Assembly: GCF_007676705.1 (NCBI RefSeq)
Contig: NZ_VEBF01000001.1
Location: 1,922,001 to 1,986,000 of the forward strand
Length of the DNA: 64,000 bases
Direction of reading: 5' to 3'
Origin: Paenibacillus xylanexedens
GTDB taxonomy: Bacteria; Bacillota; Bacilli; Paenibacillales; Paenibacillaceae
The first letter of the stretch is position 1, and every line of letters starts with the position of its first letter. The notes below the pieces were generated by a model. The model was not told the DNA's origin, searched no databases, and saw only the letters and a list, made by a program, of their open reading frames with translations. This document shows positions 1 to 8,651 of the stretch, piece by piece. The position numbers and the translations under genes are program-made.

Positions 1-1
1 G

Positions 2-805
2 ATGGCGAACACTCAGGTGCCTTCCGTACAGGGGTACTTATTGCGGGATAGTCTGAAGAAAGCCATTACGGCAAGTTATCCGCAAGAAGAAGCTACCGAA
101 CCCTTTATCTATAAGTATCACTATTATTCTCGTATCCTGGATGAAGCTCATCTCTACACGCTGCTTGGTGCGATTCGCCAGCGCAAACGTGTGCAGTTCT
201 TGTACTTTTCACCCAAAAAACCATCCAGCTACAGTTCACAAAATACGAATCCACGTTTTGAACGGGAAGCAGGCGGACGATCCAACCTGATCGTGCCCCT
301 TGAAGTGGTCTATGACCATCAGTATGGTCGTTGGTATGTGATTGGATATCAGGGCCGCCGCGGCTTTGTGAAATTCCGCATGGAAGGCATCACACAGCTG
401 GAGGAACAAGATTCAATAGAAGAAGAATATATGCTCGAATTGAAGCAACAATGGACTGACATCAGTCGCTACAGTTGGCTCGTGGATACGGGCAATACCG
501 TGACGGTTCAAGCTCGCTTTTTCCACCCGGAGCGTGGTCAGCGCAATTTCATCCTGGATCGGGTTCGTCTGCAAGGTCAATGGGGCAAGATTATGCCCGA
601 AACAGACCATACCTTTCTCTACGAAATTCAGGTCAACGGTACCACCGAGATCAAACCGTGGTTGCGGAGTTTTGGCTCAAGCTGCGAGATAATCGCGCCC
701 CAGAGACTACGCCAGGAGATGATCAAGGAATGGAAGGAGATTGCAGAATATTATGAACCTGTTCGAGAAGATGTTCAATTACCAGATGATGACGCGATTG
801 AATGA
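2..805 (+). CDS. WYL-domain regulator, 5'-partial
   Basis: The reading frame enters from the window edge. The first ATG is at base 2, so the true start, and probably an N-terminal winged-helix DNA-binding domain, lie upstream; WYL regulators usually have one and are longer. The visible 267 residues contain a WYL-type ligand-sensing domain: a strand with a QFLYFSPK-like segment near residues 65-72, then PLEVVYDHQYGRWYVIGY near 99-116, followed by the C-terminal extension typical of PafBC/YafY-like proteins. WYL domains are known to bind ligands such as nucleic acid or cyclic nucleotides and to control DNA binding. The 3' end overlaps the start of a second WYL gene, so the two are probably translated together. 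The specific target is unknown. Confidence 0.75.
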   Translation: MANTQVPSVQGYLLRDSLKKAITASYPQEEATEPFIYKYHYYSRILDEAHLYTLLGAIRQRKRVQFLYFSPKKPSSYSSQNTNPRFEREAGGRSNLIVPLEVVYDHQYGRWYVIGYQGRRGFVKFRMEGITQLEEQDSIEEEYMLELKQQWTDISRYSWLVDTGNTVTVQARFFHPERGQRNFILDRVRLQGQWGKIMPETDHTFLYEIQVNGTTEIKPWLRSFGSSCEIIAPQRLRQEMIKEWKEIAEYYEPVREDVQLPDDDAIE

Positions 806-1637
806 AACCGGACTGTTCACCTGGACCTCACAGGAAAGGGCCTGGCTTCGCATGATGCTGAATCACCCTGCTGCGAGAGAAGCGCTGAGCCCTGTAACGT
901 TGGATAAAATGCACAACATGCTGAATGGTGAGCAGGACCTGAACCTTCAGGATTACCTGACCGAAAAAGCCAAAAGCGAAGAAAACAGCGTCTCTCACCC
1001 ACTGCTTAGACAGTTACGGCTAATTATTCTCCATCACCAGGGATTTCGACTGATCGGTCGCGTCCGCAATGGACGCACGAGTCAGGATGAATTCGGCTTC
1101 CCGTATAAACTGGAGTATTCCATGGTCAAAAAAGAATGGTATGTGCTCTGGTATGCCCCTCGCTTCGACAAACTCATGTCTACCAAGCTGCACAGCATCG
1201 TTACCGTGGAAGCCCAGCAGGTTGAGCCGGATACCGCTTCTGGCTATACTGCCCGAATTGCTGCGATAACGGAGAAGCGTAAAACGACCATCACCATTGA
1301 AGTCCTGCCCGAATTCAATCAGGAGCTGTCCCGAATCCTCTATGCCTTCTCCTGCTTTGAGAAGCAGGTCGAGTACATGGAAGCCCAGCAGACATATCGG
1401 ATCGAGCTGACCGTCCCGCGGAATGAGATGGACTATGTCTTATCCAAGATGCGTTTTCTGGGCAAACGGGTTCGAATCGCGGACCACACGGTACTGCGTG
1501 AGCGCATGTCCGAGACCGCTGCAAAGGCACTAGCCCGTTATGCGCAAGCTGAACCTGATCAGCATTCTGAACGCACACGAGGCATCATATCGCACCAGCA
1601 TGATGAAGAACCTCGCGTGAACGCTGATGGCCATTGA
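753..1637 (+). CDS. Second WYL-domain regulator-like protein
   Basis: A 294-residue protein whose frame overlaps the end of the preceding WYL gene by about 50 bases. I chose the ATG at 753 because GGAAGGAGA (732-740) sits 12 nt upstream; a TTG at 741 is in frame but almost touches that site. The middle holds a WYL-like core (IGRVRNGRTSQDEFGFPY followed by KKEWYVLWYAPR, about residues 103-140) and a C-terminal WYL extension. No clear helix-turn-helix is visible at the N terminus, so it may act with its neighbour as a PafB/PafC-like pair (inference). Its role is unknown. Confidence 0.7.
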   Translation: MNLFEKMFNYQMMTRLNETGLFTWTSQERAWLRMMLNHPAAREALSPVTLDKMHNMLNGEQDLNLQDYLTEKAKSEENSVSHPLLRQLRLIILHHQGFRLIGRVRNGRTSQDEFGFPYKLEYSMVKKEWYVLWYAPRFDKLMSTKLHSIVTVEAQQVEPDTASGYTARIAAITEKRKTTITIEVLPEFNQELSRILYAFSCFEKQVEYMEAQQTYRIELTVPRNEMDYVLSKMRFLGKRVRIADHTVLRERMSETAAKALARYAQAEPDQHSERTRGIISHQHDEEPRVNADGH

Positions 1638-1697
1638 TTTTATTAGAGTGGGTTAACTACGCCTATTGGTCAAAAGCAAACCCATCTATGCAAATAG

Positions 1698-1721
1698 GGT
1701 CTGGATGATATCATCCAGACC
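1698..1721. terminator. Perfect 24-bp palindrome between convergent genes
   Basis: GGTCTGGATGAT/ATCATCCAGACC is a perfect inverted repeat with no loop bases, lying between the convergent WYL gene and the tubby-like gene. The flanking T-tract is weak (TTATTCC), so a bidirectional terminator is the likeliest reading, but a protein-binding palindrome is possible. Confidence 0.45.
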
Positions 1722-1776
1722 TTATTCCTCTATTCCTGTAGAACTACCTAACTGCCGTGAACCCCATGATTCTGCA

Positions 1777-2277
1777 TTACGTTCCACCACTGCTGGCAGC
1801 CGAATTCCGTCTTTTATTAATCGCGTGTACGCCCATGACCACCGCAATTAATTCATACGTGTCCAGTTGTTCCGACTGGTTGTCTAATACGAATGCCCCG
1901 GAACTAAACCAGCCGCTGGTGCGACGGAAACTGGCCATGATGCGGCCACCACTGCCGCTTATATCATATTCCTGCGAAAATGTTGGAGCAGACACATCAT
2001 ACATTCCACGTGATCCTGCGTCATATTCATACTTTTTGCTAAAGAAACTGAACCTCGCCCGAAGCACACCCAGATGTCGCCCATCTGCTGCAGTGATGTC
2101 CCAGCGATTGGTTAACATGCGGAATTTGCCGCTGCAAACCAATCCCGAGTTATCTGATACATCGAGCGAAGAGCCAAAGACACTTTTCAAATCCAGATGC
2201 CCTGCCTGTTCCTGATTCGGATTCATAATCTCGGTGTAACCGGCATTAAAAAAGTTATCCCTGAAGTATAATTCCAT
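1777..2277 (-). CDS. LURP-one/tubby C-terminal-like protein
   Basis: A 166-residue protein with no signal peptide or membrane segment. The pattern of short beta-strand blocks (MELYFRDNFFNAGYTEI at the start, KFRMLTNRWDITAADGRHLG and RARFSFFSKKYEYD in the middle, then a late hydrophobic segment LIAVVMGVHAI) resembles the LURP-one-related/YxjI group, a small cytoplasmic family sharing the tubby C-terminal fold. Members are mostly uncharacterised in bacteria. The gene stands alone, with the 1698-1721 palindrome after its stop. Family assignment is from remembered pattern, not a search. Confidence 0.5.
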   Translation of the reverse strand: MELYFRDNFFNAGYTEIMNPNQEQAGHLDLKSVFGSSLDVSDNSGLVCSGKFRMLTNRWDITAADGRHLGVLRARFSFFSKKYEYDAGSRGMYDVSAPTFSQEYDISGSGGRIMASFRRTSGWFSSGAFVLDNQSEQLDTYELIAVVMGVHAINKRRNSAASSGGT

Positions 2278-2413
2278 AACGATTTCTCCTTTCCCAGTTC
2301 AATGATCCTTTCCCTAAACATAACTATTCAATCGTACTTTCACACACATTATATCTAAACTTACGTATAATTAGCGGGATTCGATTCATCAAAAAGTGAA
2401 CTATCATTGGATG

Positions 2414-2440
2414 TAAAAAACGAGCAACCCTGGTTGCTCG
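2414..2440 (-). terminator. Rho-independent terminator of ABC permease gene
   Basis: On the minus strand, CGAGCAACC-AG-GGTTGCTCG is followed by TTTTTT. It lies 19 nt past the stop of the permease gene that ends at 2459. Confidence 0.85.
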
Positions 2441-2458
2441 CATCATGTGACCCTTTTA

Positions 2459-3199
2459 TTAGACTTCAACTTTTTTGTTGTTCAGGTAGATGGTAGCCCA
2501 CACCAAGATAACGGCTACGATGATTTCAAATATAGTACTTCCCCACATGCCGTCCGACCATAATACACCATTGGCTGTGATCGAGATCCCTGTACTTTCT
2601 TCCGTGTACTGGAATACCTCGTTTGGATTAAAGCGCCCTGTCATAATAATATTCTCCAACCAGCCAATCAGATTAACGAGGACCAAGAATGCAACGATTC
2701 CGATCCATGGCCCAGTTTTCCAACGGAAGCTGCCTGCAATCGAGATCGAAAGGAAGATGATGACGGTCATGAATACCATAACCCATGCGCTAAACAGCAA
2801 CAAAGTAAGAACATCCGAAACATGTATGCGTGAGAAATCAATATAGGTGGCCATGTTTATTCCGAGCTTCATTGAGATATAGATGTAGGCATGAATTGCA
2901 CATACAATGACTAGCCCCAACCCGCAGAGGGCTCCAAAGATCAAAGGAGACAACACATGTGACAGGCCTGTTACGGGTAATAAGCGGCGATTATACGAGC
3001 GAATATTGGACGAATATGTTTTGATCATTTTCACATAAATAGCCACACCTACTCCAACATAACCCATGATGCCAATCACAAGCCCTGTGACCTCAGACAT
3101 GAAAAGGGATATTCCCACTTGAGCAATAATCAATATGACTAGCCCAGCCAGCAGCACATTCCAATTTCTTCTAAAGTCATACTTCAATAATGTCATCAT
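2459..3199 (-). CDS. ABC-2 type transporter permease
   Basis: A 246-residue integral membrane protein with about six hydrophobic segments (roughly residues 14-33, 36-55, 85-110, 130-155, 165-185 and 220-240). It overlaps the end of the upstream ATPase gene by 4 bases (ATGA), so the two are translationally coupled. With the ATPase and the GntR regulator it forms a three-gene module of the Bacillus ytrA-ytrB type, whose members are often induced by cell-wall-active compounds. The exported substrate cannot be told from sequence. Confidence 0.8.
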   Translation of the reverse strand: MMTLLKYDFRRNWNVLLAGLVILIIAQVGISLFMSEVTGLVIGIMGYVGVGVAIYVKMIKTYSSNIRSYNRRLLPVTGLSHVLSPLIFGALCGLGLVIVCAIHAYIYISMKLGINMATYIDFSRIHVSDVLTLLLFSAWVMVFMTVIIFLSISIAGSFRWKTGPWIGIVAFLVLVNLIGWLENIIMTGRFNPNEVFQYTEESTGISITANGVLWSDGMWGSTIFEIIVAVILVWATIYLNNKKVEV

Positions 3200-3894
3200 T
3201 CCGCATAGACCTCCTTGAACATCTCATCCACACTTTTTCCATATTTCAGACGGAGCGTTTCCACTTCTTCCCGCATCACCAGTTGACCTTCACGAATGAA
3301 GACCACTTCATCAAAAATTCGTTCGATATCATTCACCAGATGTGTGGAAATGATTAGACTGCTGTTTTCATCATAGAATTTGACGATCGCATCCAGAATC
3401 TTGCCACGCGCAACCGGGTCTACTCCGCCAATAGGTTCATCCAGCAAATATAGACGAGCCTTACGTGATAGCGCCAGTGTTAGTTGTAGTCGTTCATTCA
3501 TGCCTTTGGACAGATGCCGTACCCGGTCACTCTCGACAAGGTTCATAAAGTCCAGCATCTCCCGTGCCTTCTCTTCATCAAAATCAGCATAGAAATCGCG
3601 GTAGTACGCAATCGCATCCCGCACTTTCATCCACTTCTCGGTCAATGGACGATCCGGCATGAATGAAACCAGTGCCTTCGTCTCCAGACCGACAGGCTTG
3701 CCTGTGACTTGAATCGTTCCGCTGCTAGGATGCAACAAACCTGCAACCAGCTTCATCAGGGTACTCTTGCCACTGCCGTTGCTACCCAGCAGACCTACGA
3801 TTCGGCCAGGAGCAATATCCAATGTAATATTACTGAGCGCTTTCTTATTGCCATATGTCTTGTTAATCTGATTCAGTTCAAGGATGTTACTCAT
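3196..3894 (-). CDS. ABC transporter ATP-binding protein
   Basis: A cytoplasmic ATPase of 232 residues from the chosen start. The ATG at 3894 (MSNILELNQ) is preceded by AGGGAGGAA at good spacing and overlaps the end of the regulator gene; an in-frame start at 3927 would lie deeper inside that gene. Walker A is GSNGSGKST, the signature is LSKGMNERLQL (divergent from LSGGQ, as is common in this drug/bacitracin subfamily), and Walker B is LYLLDEPIGGVDP followed by ISTHLVNDIE. It pairs with the permease downstream. A paralogous module is at 21670-22954. Confidence 0.9.
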   Translation of the reverse strand: MSNILELNQINKTYGNKKALSNITLDIAPGRIVGLLGSNGSGKSTLMKLVAGLLHPSSGTIQVTGKPVGLETKALVSFMPDRPLTEKWMKVRDAIAYYRDFYADFDEEKAREMLDFMNLVESDRVRHLSKGMNERLQLTLALSRKARLYLLDEPIGGVDPVARGKILDAIVKFYDENSSLIISTHLVNDIERIFDEVVFIREGQLVMREEVETLRLKYGKSVDEMFKEVYAE

Positions 3895-4273
3895 GCGTTG
3901 TTCCTCCCTTTCCTTCCGCAACGGCATCGGCTACGATGGATAAGATATCCTTCTCTTCGATCCCCAGCTCCTGCATTCCGGTCAGAAAGCGTTTCAGCAA
4001 TTCACCGGCCATCTCTTTTTTGATCGTCATAATCTTCCGCTCCTCACTGGTCACGTATCTGCCCAAGCCCCGTTTGGTTTCAACCACTTCTTCCCGCTCA
4101 AGCTCCTGAAATGTCCGTTGTACTGTATTGGGATTGATCTGTAGTTCGGCCGCCAGTTCACGAACCGAAGGAATTTTGTCACCCGCCTGAAGTGTTCCGG
4201 TCACAATCTGTCTTTTGATGTACTGCATGATCTGCAGATAAATCGGTAAGTTATTATCAAATTCCATAGTCAC
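3887..4273 (-). CDS. GntR-family repressor, YtrA subfamily
   Basis: A 128-residue protein with an N-terminal winged helix (PIYLQIMQYIKRQIVTG, IPSVRELAAELQINPNTVQRTFQELE) and a short C-terminal helical dimerisation region, the YtrA layout with no effector domain. The GTG at 4273 has AGGAG about 10 nt upstream; an ATG at 4267 is also possible. It is the first gene of the regulator-ATPase-permease operon, and such proteins usually repress their own operon. An operator-like inverted repeat overlaps its promoter at 4295-4324. Confidence 0.9.
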   Translation of the reverse strand: MTMEFDNNLPIYLQIMQYIKRQIVTGTLQAGDKIPSVRELAAELQINPNTVQRTFQELEREEVVETKRGLGRYVTSEERKIMTIKKEMAGELLKRFLTGMQELGIEEKDILSIVADAVAEGKGGTTHE

Positions 4274-4294
4274 AAAGCTCTCGCTCCTCTCTGT

Positions 4295-4340
4295 ACTGGT
4301 GTGTTAGTTACATAGTACACTAGTGAAATAGCATTGTAAA
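4295..4340 (-). promoter_or_regulatory. Promoter with GntR operator-like inverted repeat
   Basis: On the minus strand, TTTACA (4335-4340) and TACTAT (4312-4317) are separated by exactly 17 bp. An imperfect inverted repeat, ACTGGTGT (4295-4302) N14 ACACTAGT (4317-4324) with 7 of 8 pairs matching, overlaps the -10 element and likely start site. This is where a YtrA-type repressor would block transcription (inference). Confidence 0.7.
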
Positions 4341-4428
4341 GCCCATTTGTTTAAACATATTTTTTCTTCGGTCATGCGGAAACTTCGGCTATCTGTTAAT
4401 TTGATTAACTTTGCATATAAGCATGGAC

Positions 4429-4459
4429 AAAAAAAGAACAGATCGTGTAGATCTGCTCC
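4429..4459 (-). terminator. Terminator of aldo/keto reductase gene
   Basis: On the minus strand, GCAGATC-tacac-GATCTGT is followed by TCTTTTTTT. It lies about 35 nt past the reductase stop. Confidence 0.75.
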
Positions 4460-4491
4460 GCATGACTTACTATTCGTATTTCCGTCTTATT

Positions 4492-5358
4492 CTACACGAT
4501 ATCTAAAGGTACCTTGCCTTTAGGTGCAGGGAATACCTCATTCAACCGGGTTAACTCCTCTTGTGTCAAAACGGTATTCACTGCTGCCGCATTGTCAGCC
4601 ACATGATTCAGCTGTACCGCTTTGGGAATCGCCAGCACGTCTCCGTCCCTAATCACCCAGGCTAATGCGATCTGGGAAGTTGTGACCCCTCGGTCCTGTG
4701 CAATCTCTCGAATAACCGGATGCTCCAACAATTCATTTCGAAGTCTGCCACCCTGGGCCAGTGGACAATACGCCATGATCGGAACACGTCGTTCCCGCAT
4801 CCAAGGAAGTAGATCGTGTTCAATACCACGAGAAGCTGCATGGTACAACACCTGATTCACCATACAATGCGAACCTTCCGGCAAGCTCCATAACTCCTGC
4901 ATATCCCTTGTGTCCAGGTTCGAGACACCCCACCGCAAAATTTTACCGGATTGCTTCAATTGTTCCAAGGCCTGAACCGTCTCTTCGAGCGGTACTCCTC
5001 CACGCCAGTGGAGCAAGTACAGATCCAGACGATCTGTACCAAGACGCGTGAGACTACGCTCACAGGCCGTAATCATCTGCTTGCGATCCGCATGATGGGG
5101 ATACACTTTGGATACGAGAAATACTTCGTCACGACAGCCCGAGATGGCCTTCCCCGTAACGACTTCCGCCCCGCCTTCTGCATACATCTCCGCCGTATCA
5201 ATCACGGTCATTCCCAGTTCAATACCGGAACGCAGTGCCCTTACTTCTTCTTCCCGACTGGATTGCTTCTCTCCCATGTTCCATGTACCTTGTCCTATCG
5301 CAGGCAAGGCCGTTCCATCTGGAAGCAGAATTGTGCGTGTCTGATTACCATGCATCAT
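4492..5358 (-). CDS. Aldo/keto reductase
   Basis: A 288-residue cytoplasmic NAD(P)H-dependent oxidoreductase of the AKR fold. Visible family features are the N-terminal GQGTWNMGE, IDTAEMYAEGGAE (catalytic Asp and Tyr of the tetrad), LVSKVYPHH (Lys), LYLLHWRG (His), GVSNLDTRDM and the C-terminal AIPKAVQLNHVADN cofactor segment. Length matches small bacterial AKRs related to YvgN/YeaE types. GGAGG precedes two adjacent ATG codons. It stands alone with its own terminator; the physiological substrate is unknown. Confidence 0.9.
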   Translation of the reverse strand: MMHGNQTRTILLPDGTALPAIGQGTWNMGEKQSSREEEVRALRSGIELGMTVIDTAEMYAEGGAEVVTGKAISGCRDEVFLVSKVYPHHADRKQMITACERSLTRLGTDRLDLYLLHWRGGVPLEETVQALEQLKQSGKILRWGVSNLDTRDMQELWSLPEGSHCMVNQVLYHAASRGIEHDLLPWMRERRVPIMAYCPLAQGGRLRNELLEHPVIREIAQDRGVTTSQIALAWVIRDGDVLAIPKAVQLNHVADNAAAVNTVLTQEELTRLNEVFPAPKGKVPLDIV

Positions 5359-5402
5359 CTATATTCCTCCATTCTGAAGACTTTATGGACATTGCGACCT
5401 CT

Positions 5403-5960
5403 CTAACGACGACTATACGAATCATGAATCATGTTATCGCTCACATGTCTCCAGTGGCTCATCATCATGATATACAATTGATCCAGTGGCAAAGTCAGGC
5501 TACTTTGGGCAACACTAATCGTCGCATCGACCATATTGCTGTTAACCGTCATCAACTTGCGTTTCATCCCGTTCTGGCGATCCAAAAAAGCTTTCTCATC
5601 CCGCAATTTGATCCCGATCATTTTCTGTCCCATTAATTCATACATAAAAATATTCTCAACGTCTCTCCATGCCACTGCTCCTCCTGCAGTATAAGAAGAT
5701 GAATCTACAAACCCACGCTCGTCGACTACAAAAGAAGGCTCCTTCTTAATCATCTTTACCAGACTGTAGCAGAAACATAGCCCGAAAAACAAAATAGAAA
5801 GAAGTCCAATCACACCCGAAAGGATGGAATCATCCGTAACTGAGGAACCATCAAAAATCAAAAAAAATCCGGCTCCCACAAAAAGTGCAGCCCCTGCCGT
5901 AAGCCACGCCATTCGTTTCCGGTTTGGATATTCCACATGCTGGTCATAGGATGTGCTCAA
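5403..5960 (-). CDS. STM3941-like small membrane protein
   Basis: A 185-residue protein with two hydrophobic segments near the N terminus (about residues 18-36 and 47-69), then a soluble beta-rich domain with PSFVVDERGFVDSSS and GGAVAWRDVENIFMYE. This pattern, a membrane hairpin followed by a PH-like strand-rich domain with a W.D-I motif, fits the STM3941 family, whose function is unknown. It is monocistronic and lies just upstream of the aldo/keto reductase on the same strand. The family call is from recalled pattern only. Confidence 0.5.
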   Translation of the reverse strand: MSTSYDQHVEYPNRKRMAWLTAGAALFVGAGFFLIFDGSSVTDDSILSGVIGLLSILFFGLCFCYSLVKMIKKEPSFVVDERGFVDSSSYTAGGAVAWRDVENIFMYELMGQKMIGIKLRDEKAFLDRQNGMKRKLMTVNSNMVDATISVAQSSLTLPLDQLYIMMMSHWRHVSDNMIHDSYSRR

Positions 5961-6523
5961 CGTGACGTTCCTCCTTCATTGCGACTGAATGATAAGCGTT
6001 ATATATAAACGAAATGCTATGAATCGAATACCTGAATGTACAACAGGAATAGCATTGTACATTAAACAAAATTCACCTGTGTTAAACATTAGATAAAGAC
6101 CATTTTTCGTCATTTCAGCGGTTATTCAACATTAGGATTCGTCATCCTTCGAGCAAATCCTTTTAACATACCTATATGAATTGAACTAAGTATATTTACA
6201 CGGGCCACTCCGATGACAGAACAACCTTTCGATCGCTGTTATCCCCAGATTTTTTTGATTCCACTTTTTCAAAGTGAAAATCCGGGGATAGCCTATGCTT
6301 CCGATGCAGCTTTCTTTCAGAAAGCTTTTAGGCGAACGCTCCGCTTCTTCAGGTTATTTCTGTCCTCTCCGTTACGTGCAAATGTTTAATTTAATTTATA
6401 TACATTGTTAGAAAGTATTGCCTCTCCTTTATTACGCTTATTGTCCTGTCCCTTGCTTTCCGTTAATATAAATGGAAAGGTTAGGAAATTAAGCAATTCT
6501 AATTCATGGTGGGAGGACAAACA
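5961..6523. other. Intergenic region holding a dispersed repeat
   Basis: No convincing gene lies in this roughly 560-bp gap between divergent genes; a 97-codon frame on the minus strand has no ribosome site or family resemblance. The only clear structure is the dispersed repeat at 6221-6351. The ribosome site of the next gene (GGGAGGA) is at the right end. Confidence 0.6.
6221..6351 (-). repeat. Dispersed intergenic repeat, copy 1
   Basis: Read on the minus strand this is the same element as the plus-strand copy at 37938-38070: GCGGAGC, then a hairpin AAAGCTTTCTGAAAGAAAGCT, then CGGAAGCAT, then a larger hairpin with arms TCCCCGGATTTT and AAAATCYGGGGA, then AACAGCGATCG. Two stem-loops are kept while loop bases vary, which suggests a structured mobile or RNA element. 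A shorter relative is at 23921-23985. Confidence 0.75.
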
Positions 6524-8533
6524 ATGAACAGTCTGCGCGGCATAACATCGGAAGATCTTTATCAGATTACATGGGTTAACGATCCAACTCCGTCCCCTCA
6601 AGGCGGACAACTGGTCTATGTAAGCCGGAAAACGAATGAAGCACGTGACGGTTATTGTTCTCACCTGAGACTGTTGCATCTAGGGAGTCGAAAGGACAGA
6701 CCTTTTACCTCTGGTGAGAAGGATCATTCCCCTGCCTGGTCACCCGATGGGTCCCAGCTGGCCTTTTTAAGAGAGGTTGATGGGAAATCCCAAGTGTGGA
6801 TCATCGCATCAGATGGCGGAGAAGCACAGCAAATCAGTCACCTGAAACATGGCGTCAGTTCCCTGCTTTGGTCACCAGAGGGTCATACCATACTTGTGAA
6901 ATCATCCGTGGATATGAGCGGAGATGAAGAATCAGAACATACAGATCCTATAGACGATAAACCCAAACTGCTGCAAGAACATGTCGTGGACCGGATTCGC
7001 ATGAAGTCAGATGCCAGTGGATTATGGAACGGTCGACGTTCCCACCTCTTCGCTCTCGCACCGATCGATGCGGAAGCACTTCCTGTAACTACAGGTCATT
7101 ATGACGTTGGAGACTACGCCTGGTCCCCGGACGGAACATCCATCGCTTGGATTGCGCAGATGCCCGAAGAAGGCGAGGACCATAATGATTACACCCTGAC
7201 TAATCATGTGTACCTTGCCAAAGCAGACGGATCGGATCTGCAGCAGTTGACCCCGGAAGGATATACGTTCAGCCGACTTACATTTGCACCGGATGGACAA
7301 TCTCTTGCACTGCTCGCCAGTGACCGTTCTTATGGAAATGCCACACTTGTGAAGCTATATACCCTTCCTATATCAGATGGTGAACCCGTATGTCTGAGCA
7401 CGGATTGGGATGTACAGTTGAATCACAGCATTGTGGGCGACATGCGATCACATCTGACAACTACGGGGCCTGTATTCAGCAGGGATGGTACTTCAATCTT
7501 CTGTCTGGCGACTATCCATGGTAGTGTACGCATCGCCAAATTCGCACGAGACGGCAGCGGTTCCGAGTATATATTGCCTGACGAACGGGAGATTTATCAA
7601 TTTGCCGAGTTGGAAAACGGGCAGATCGTTGCCGCAGTTGCCGATACGCGAAGCCCCGGTGACCTCTATGTGTATGAACAACCGGGTGATTCCGGCGTAG
7701 AGCCAATTCAGCTCACCCGCAGCAATCCACAGCTTGAGGATGAGATCCACCTTAGTACACCGGAAACCTTCTGGTTTAATTCCTCGGATGGCCTGCGGCT
7801 GCAAGGGTGGATCATGAAACCTCATGGCATGGTCGACGGAGTTAAAATCCCGACCATTCTGGAGATTCATGGCGGCCCACACATGATGTATGGTTTTACA
7901 TTTATGCACGAGTTCCAGATTCTCGCTGCACAAGGCTACGCTGTTGTGTACATTAATCCACGCGGAGGGCTAGGATACGGGCAGCAATTCGTAAACGCCT
8001 GTCGCGGAGATTATGGCGGCGGCGATTATCGCGATCTCATGGAGAGTGTGGATTATGCCCTGTCCCAGTATAAGTTTATCGATGAATCCAGACTGGGCGT
8101 AACAGGGGGCAGCTATGGCGGATTCATGACCAACTGGATTGTTGGGCACACCGATCGCTTCAAGGCCGCTGTTACCCAGCGTTCCATCTCCAACTGGCTA
8201 TCCTTCTATGGCGTAAGTGACATTGGGTATTTCTTCACGGAAGACCAGATTGGCGGCAACGCGTGGGATGACACGGAAAAACTGTGGAAGCACTCTCCGC
8301 TCGCTTATGTCGGCAACGTGAACACGCCGCTGCTCATTTTGCATGGCGAACAGGATCTGCGGTGCCCGATTGAACAGGCCGAGCAGTTGTTCATTGCGTT
8401 GAAACGGCGTAAGCAGACCACAAGGCTCGTTCGTTTCCCAGGCGCCAACCATGAGTTGTCCCGTGGAGGTCATCCTCACCTGAGAGTACGCCGCCTGGAG
8501 CATATTGCCGGATGGTTTAACGAGTACCTGTAA
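6524..8533 (+). CDS. S9-family serine peptidase (acylaminoacyl-peptidase type)
   Basis: A 669-residue cytoplasmic peptidase. The ATG at 6524 follows GGGAGGACAAAC at ideal distance, so an upstream ATG at 6506 is rejected. The first ~400 residues contain repeated WSPDG/WSPEG/FAPDG blades of a beta-propeller (TolB/DPP-IV-like), which gates access. The C-terminal ~260 residues are the alpha/beta-hydrolase domain: HGGPH oxyanion segment, GGSYGG with Ser530, HGEQDLRCP with Asp611 and GANHELSR with His643. It releases N-terminal acyl-amino acids or short peptides in this family. It is monocistronic, followed by a strong terminator. Confidence 0.92.
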   Translation: MNSLRGITSEDLYQITWVNDPTPSPQGGQLVYVSRKTNEARDGYCSHLRLLHLGSRKDRPFTSGEKDHSPAWSPDGSQLAFLREVDGKSQVWIIASDGGEAQQISHLKHGVSSLLWSPEGHTILVKSSVDMSGDEESEHTDPIDDKPKLLQEHVVDRIRMKSDASGLWNGRRSHLFALAPIDAEALPVTTGHYDVGDYAWSPDGTSIAWIAQMPEEGEDHNDYTLTNHVYLAKADGSDLQQLTPEGYTFSRLTFAPDGQSLALLASDRSYGNATLVKLYTLPISDGEPVCLSTDWDVQLNHSIVGDMRSHLTTTGPVFSRDGTSIFCLATIHGSVRIAKFARDGSGSEYILPDEREIYQFAELENGQIVAAVADTRSPGDLYVYEQPGDSGVEPIQLTRSNPQLEDEIHLSTPETFWFNSSDGLRLQGWIMKPHGMVDGVKIPTILEIHGGPHMMYGFTFMHEFQILAAQGYAVVYINPRGGLGYGQQFVNACRGDYGGGDYRDLMESVDYALSQYKFIDESRLGVTGGSYGGFMTNWIVGHTDRFKAAVTQRSISNWLSFYGVSDIGYFFTEDQIGGNAWDDTEKLWKHSPLAYVGNVNTPLLILHGEQDLRCPIEQAEQLFIALKRRKQTTRLVRFPGANHELSRGGHPHLRVRRLEHIAGWFNEYL

Positions 8534-8578
8534 CGGACTATTAATTCAAAGTATAGAACCAGATATGGATTCAACCCT

Positions 8579-8624
8579 AAAAGCCGCCCAATGAAATCTG
8601 TTACGATTTCATTGGGCGGCTTTT
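8579..8624. terminator. Bidirectional terminator
   Basis: AAAAGCCGCCCAATGAAATC, a 6-nt loop, then the exact complement and TTTT. It lies between the convergent S9 peptidase and stalk-domain genes and has A/T tails on both sides, so it can serve both. Confidence 0.92.
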
Positions 8625-8651
8625 GCTGTTCACTTTTTATAGAAGGGAAGA

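Noticed and set aside
6386..6679. 97-codon minus-strand frame
   Set aside because: Runs into the S9 peptidase on the other strand and lacks a start signal.
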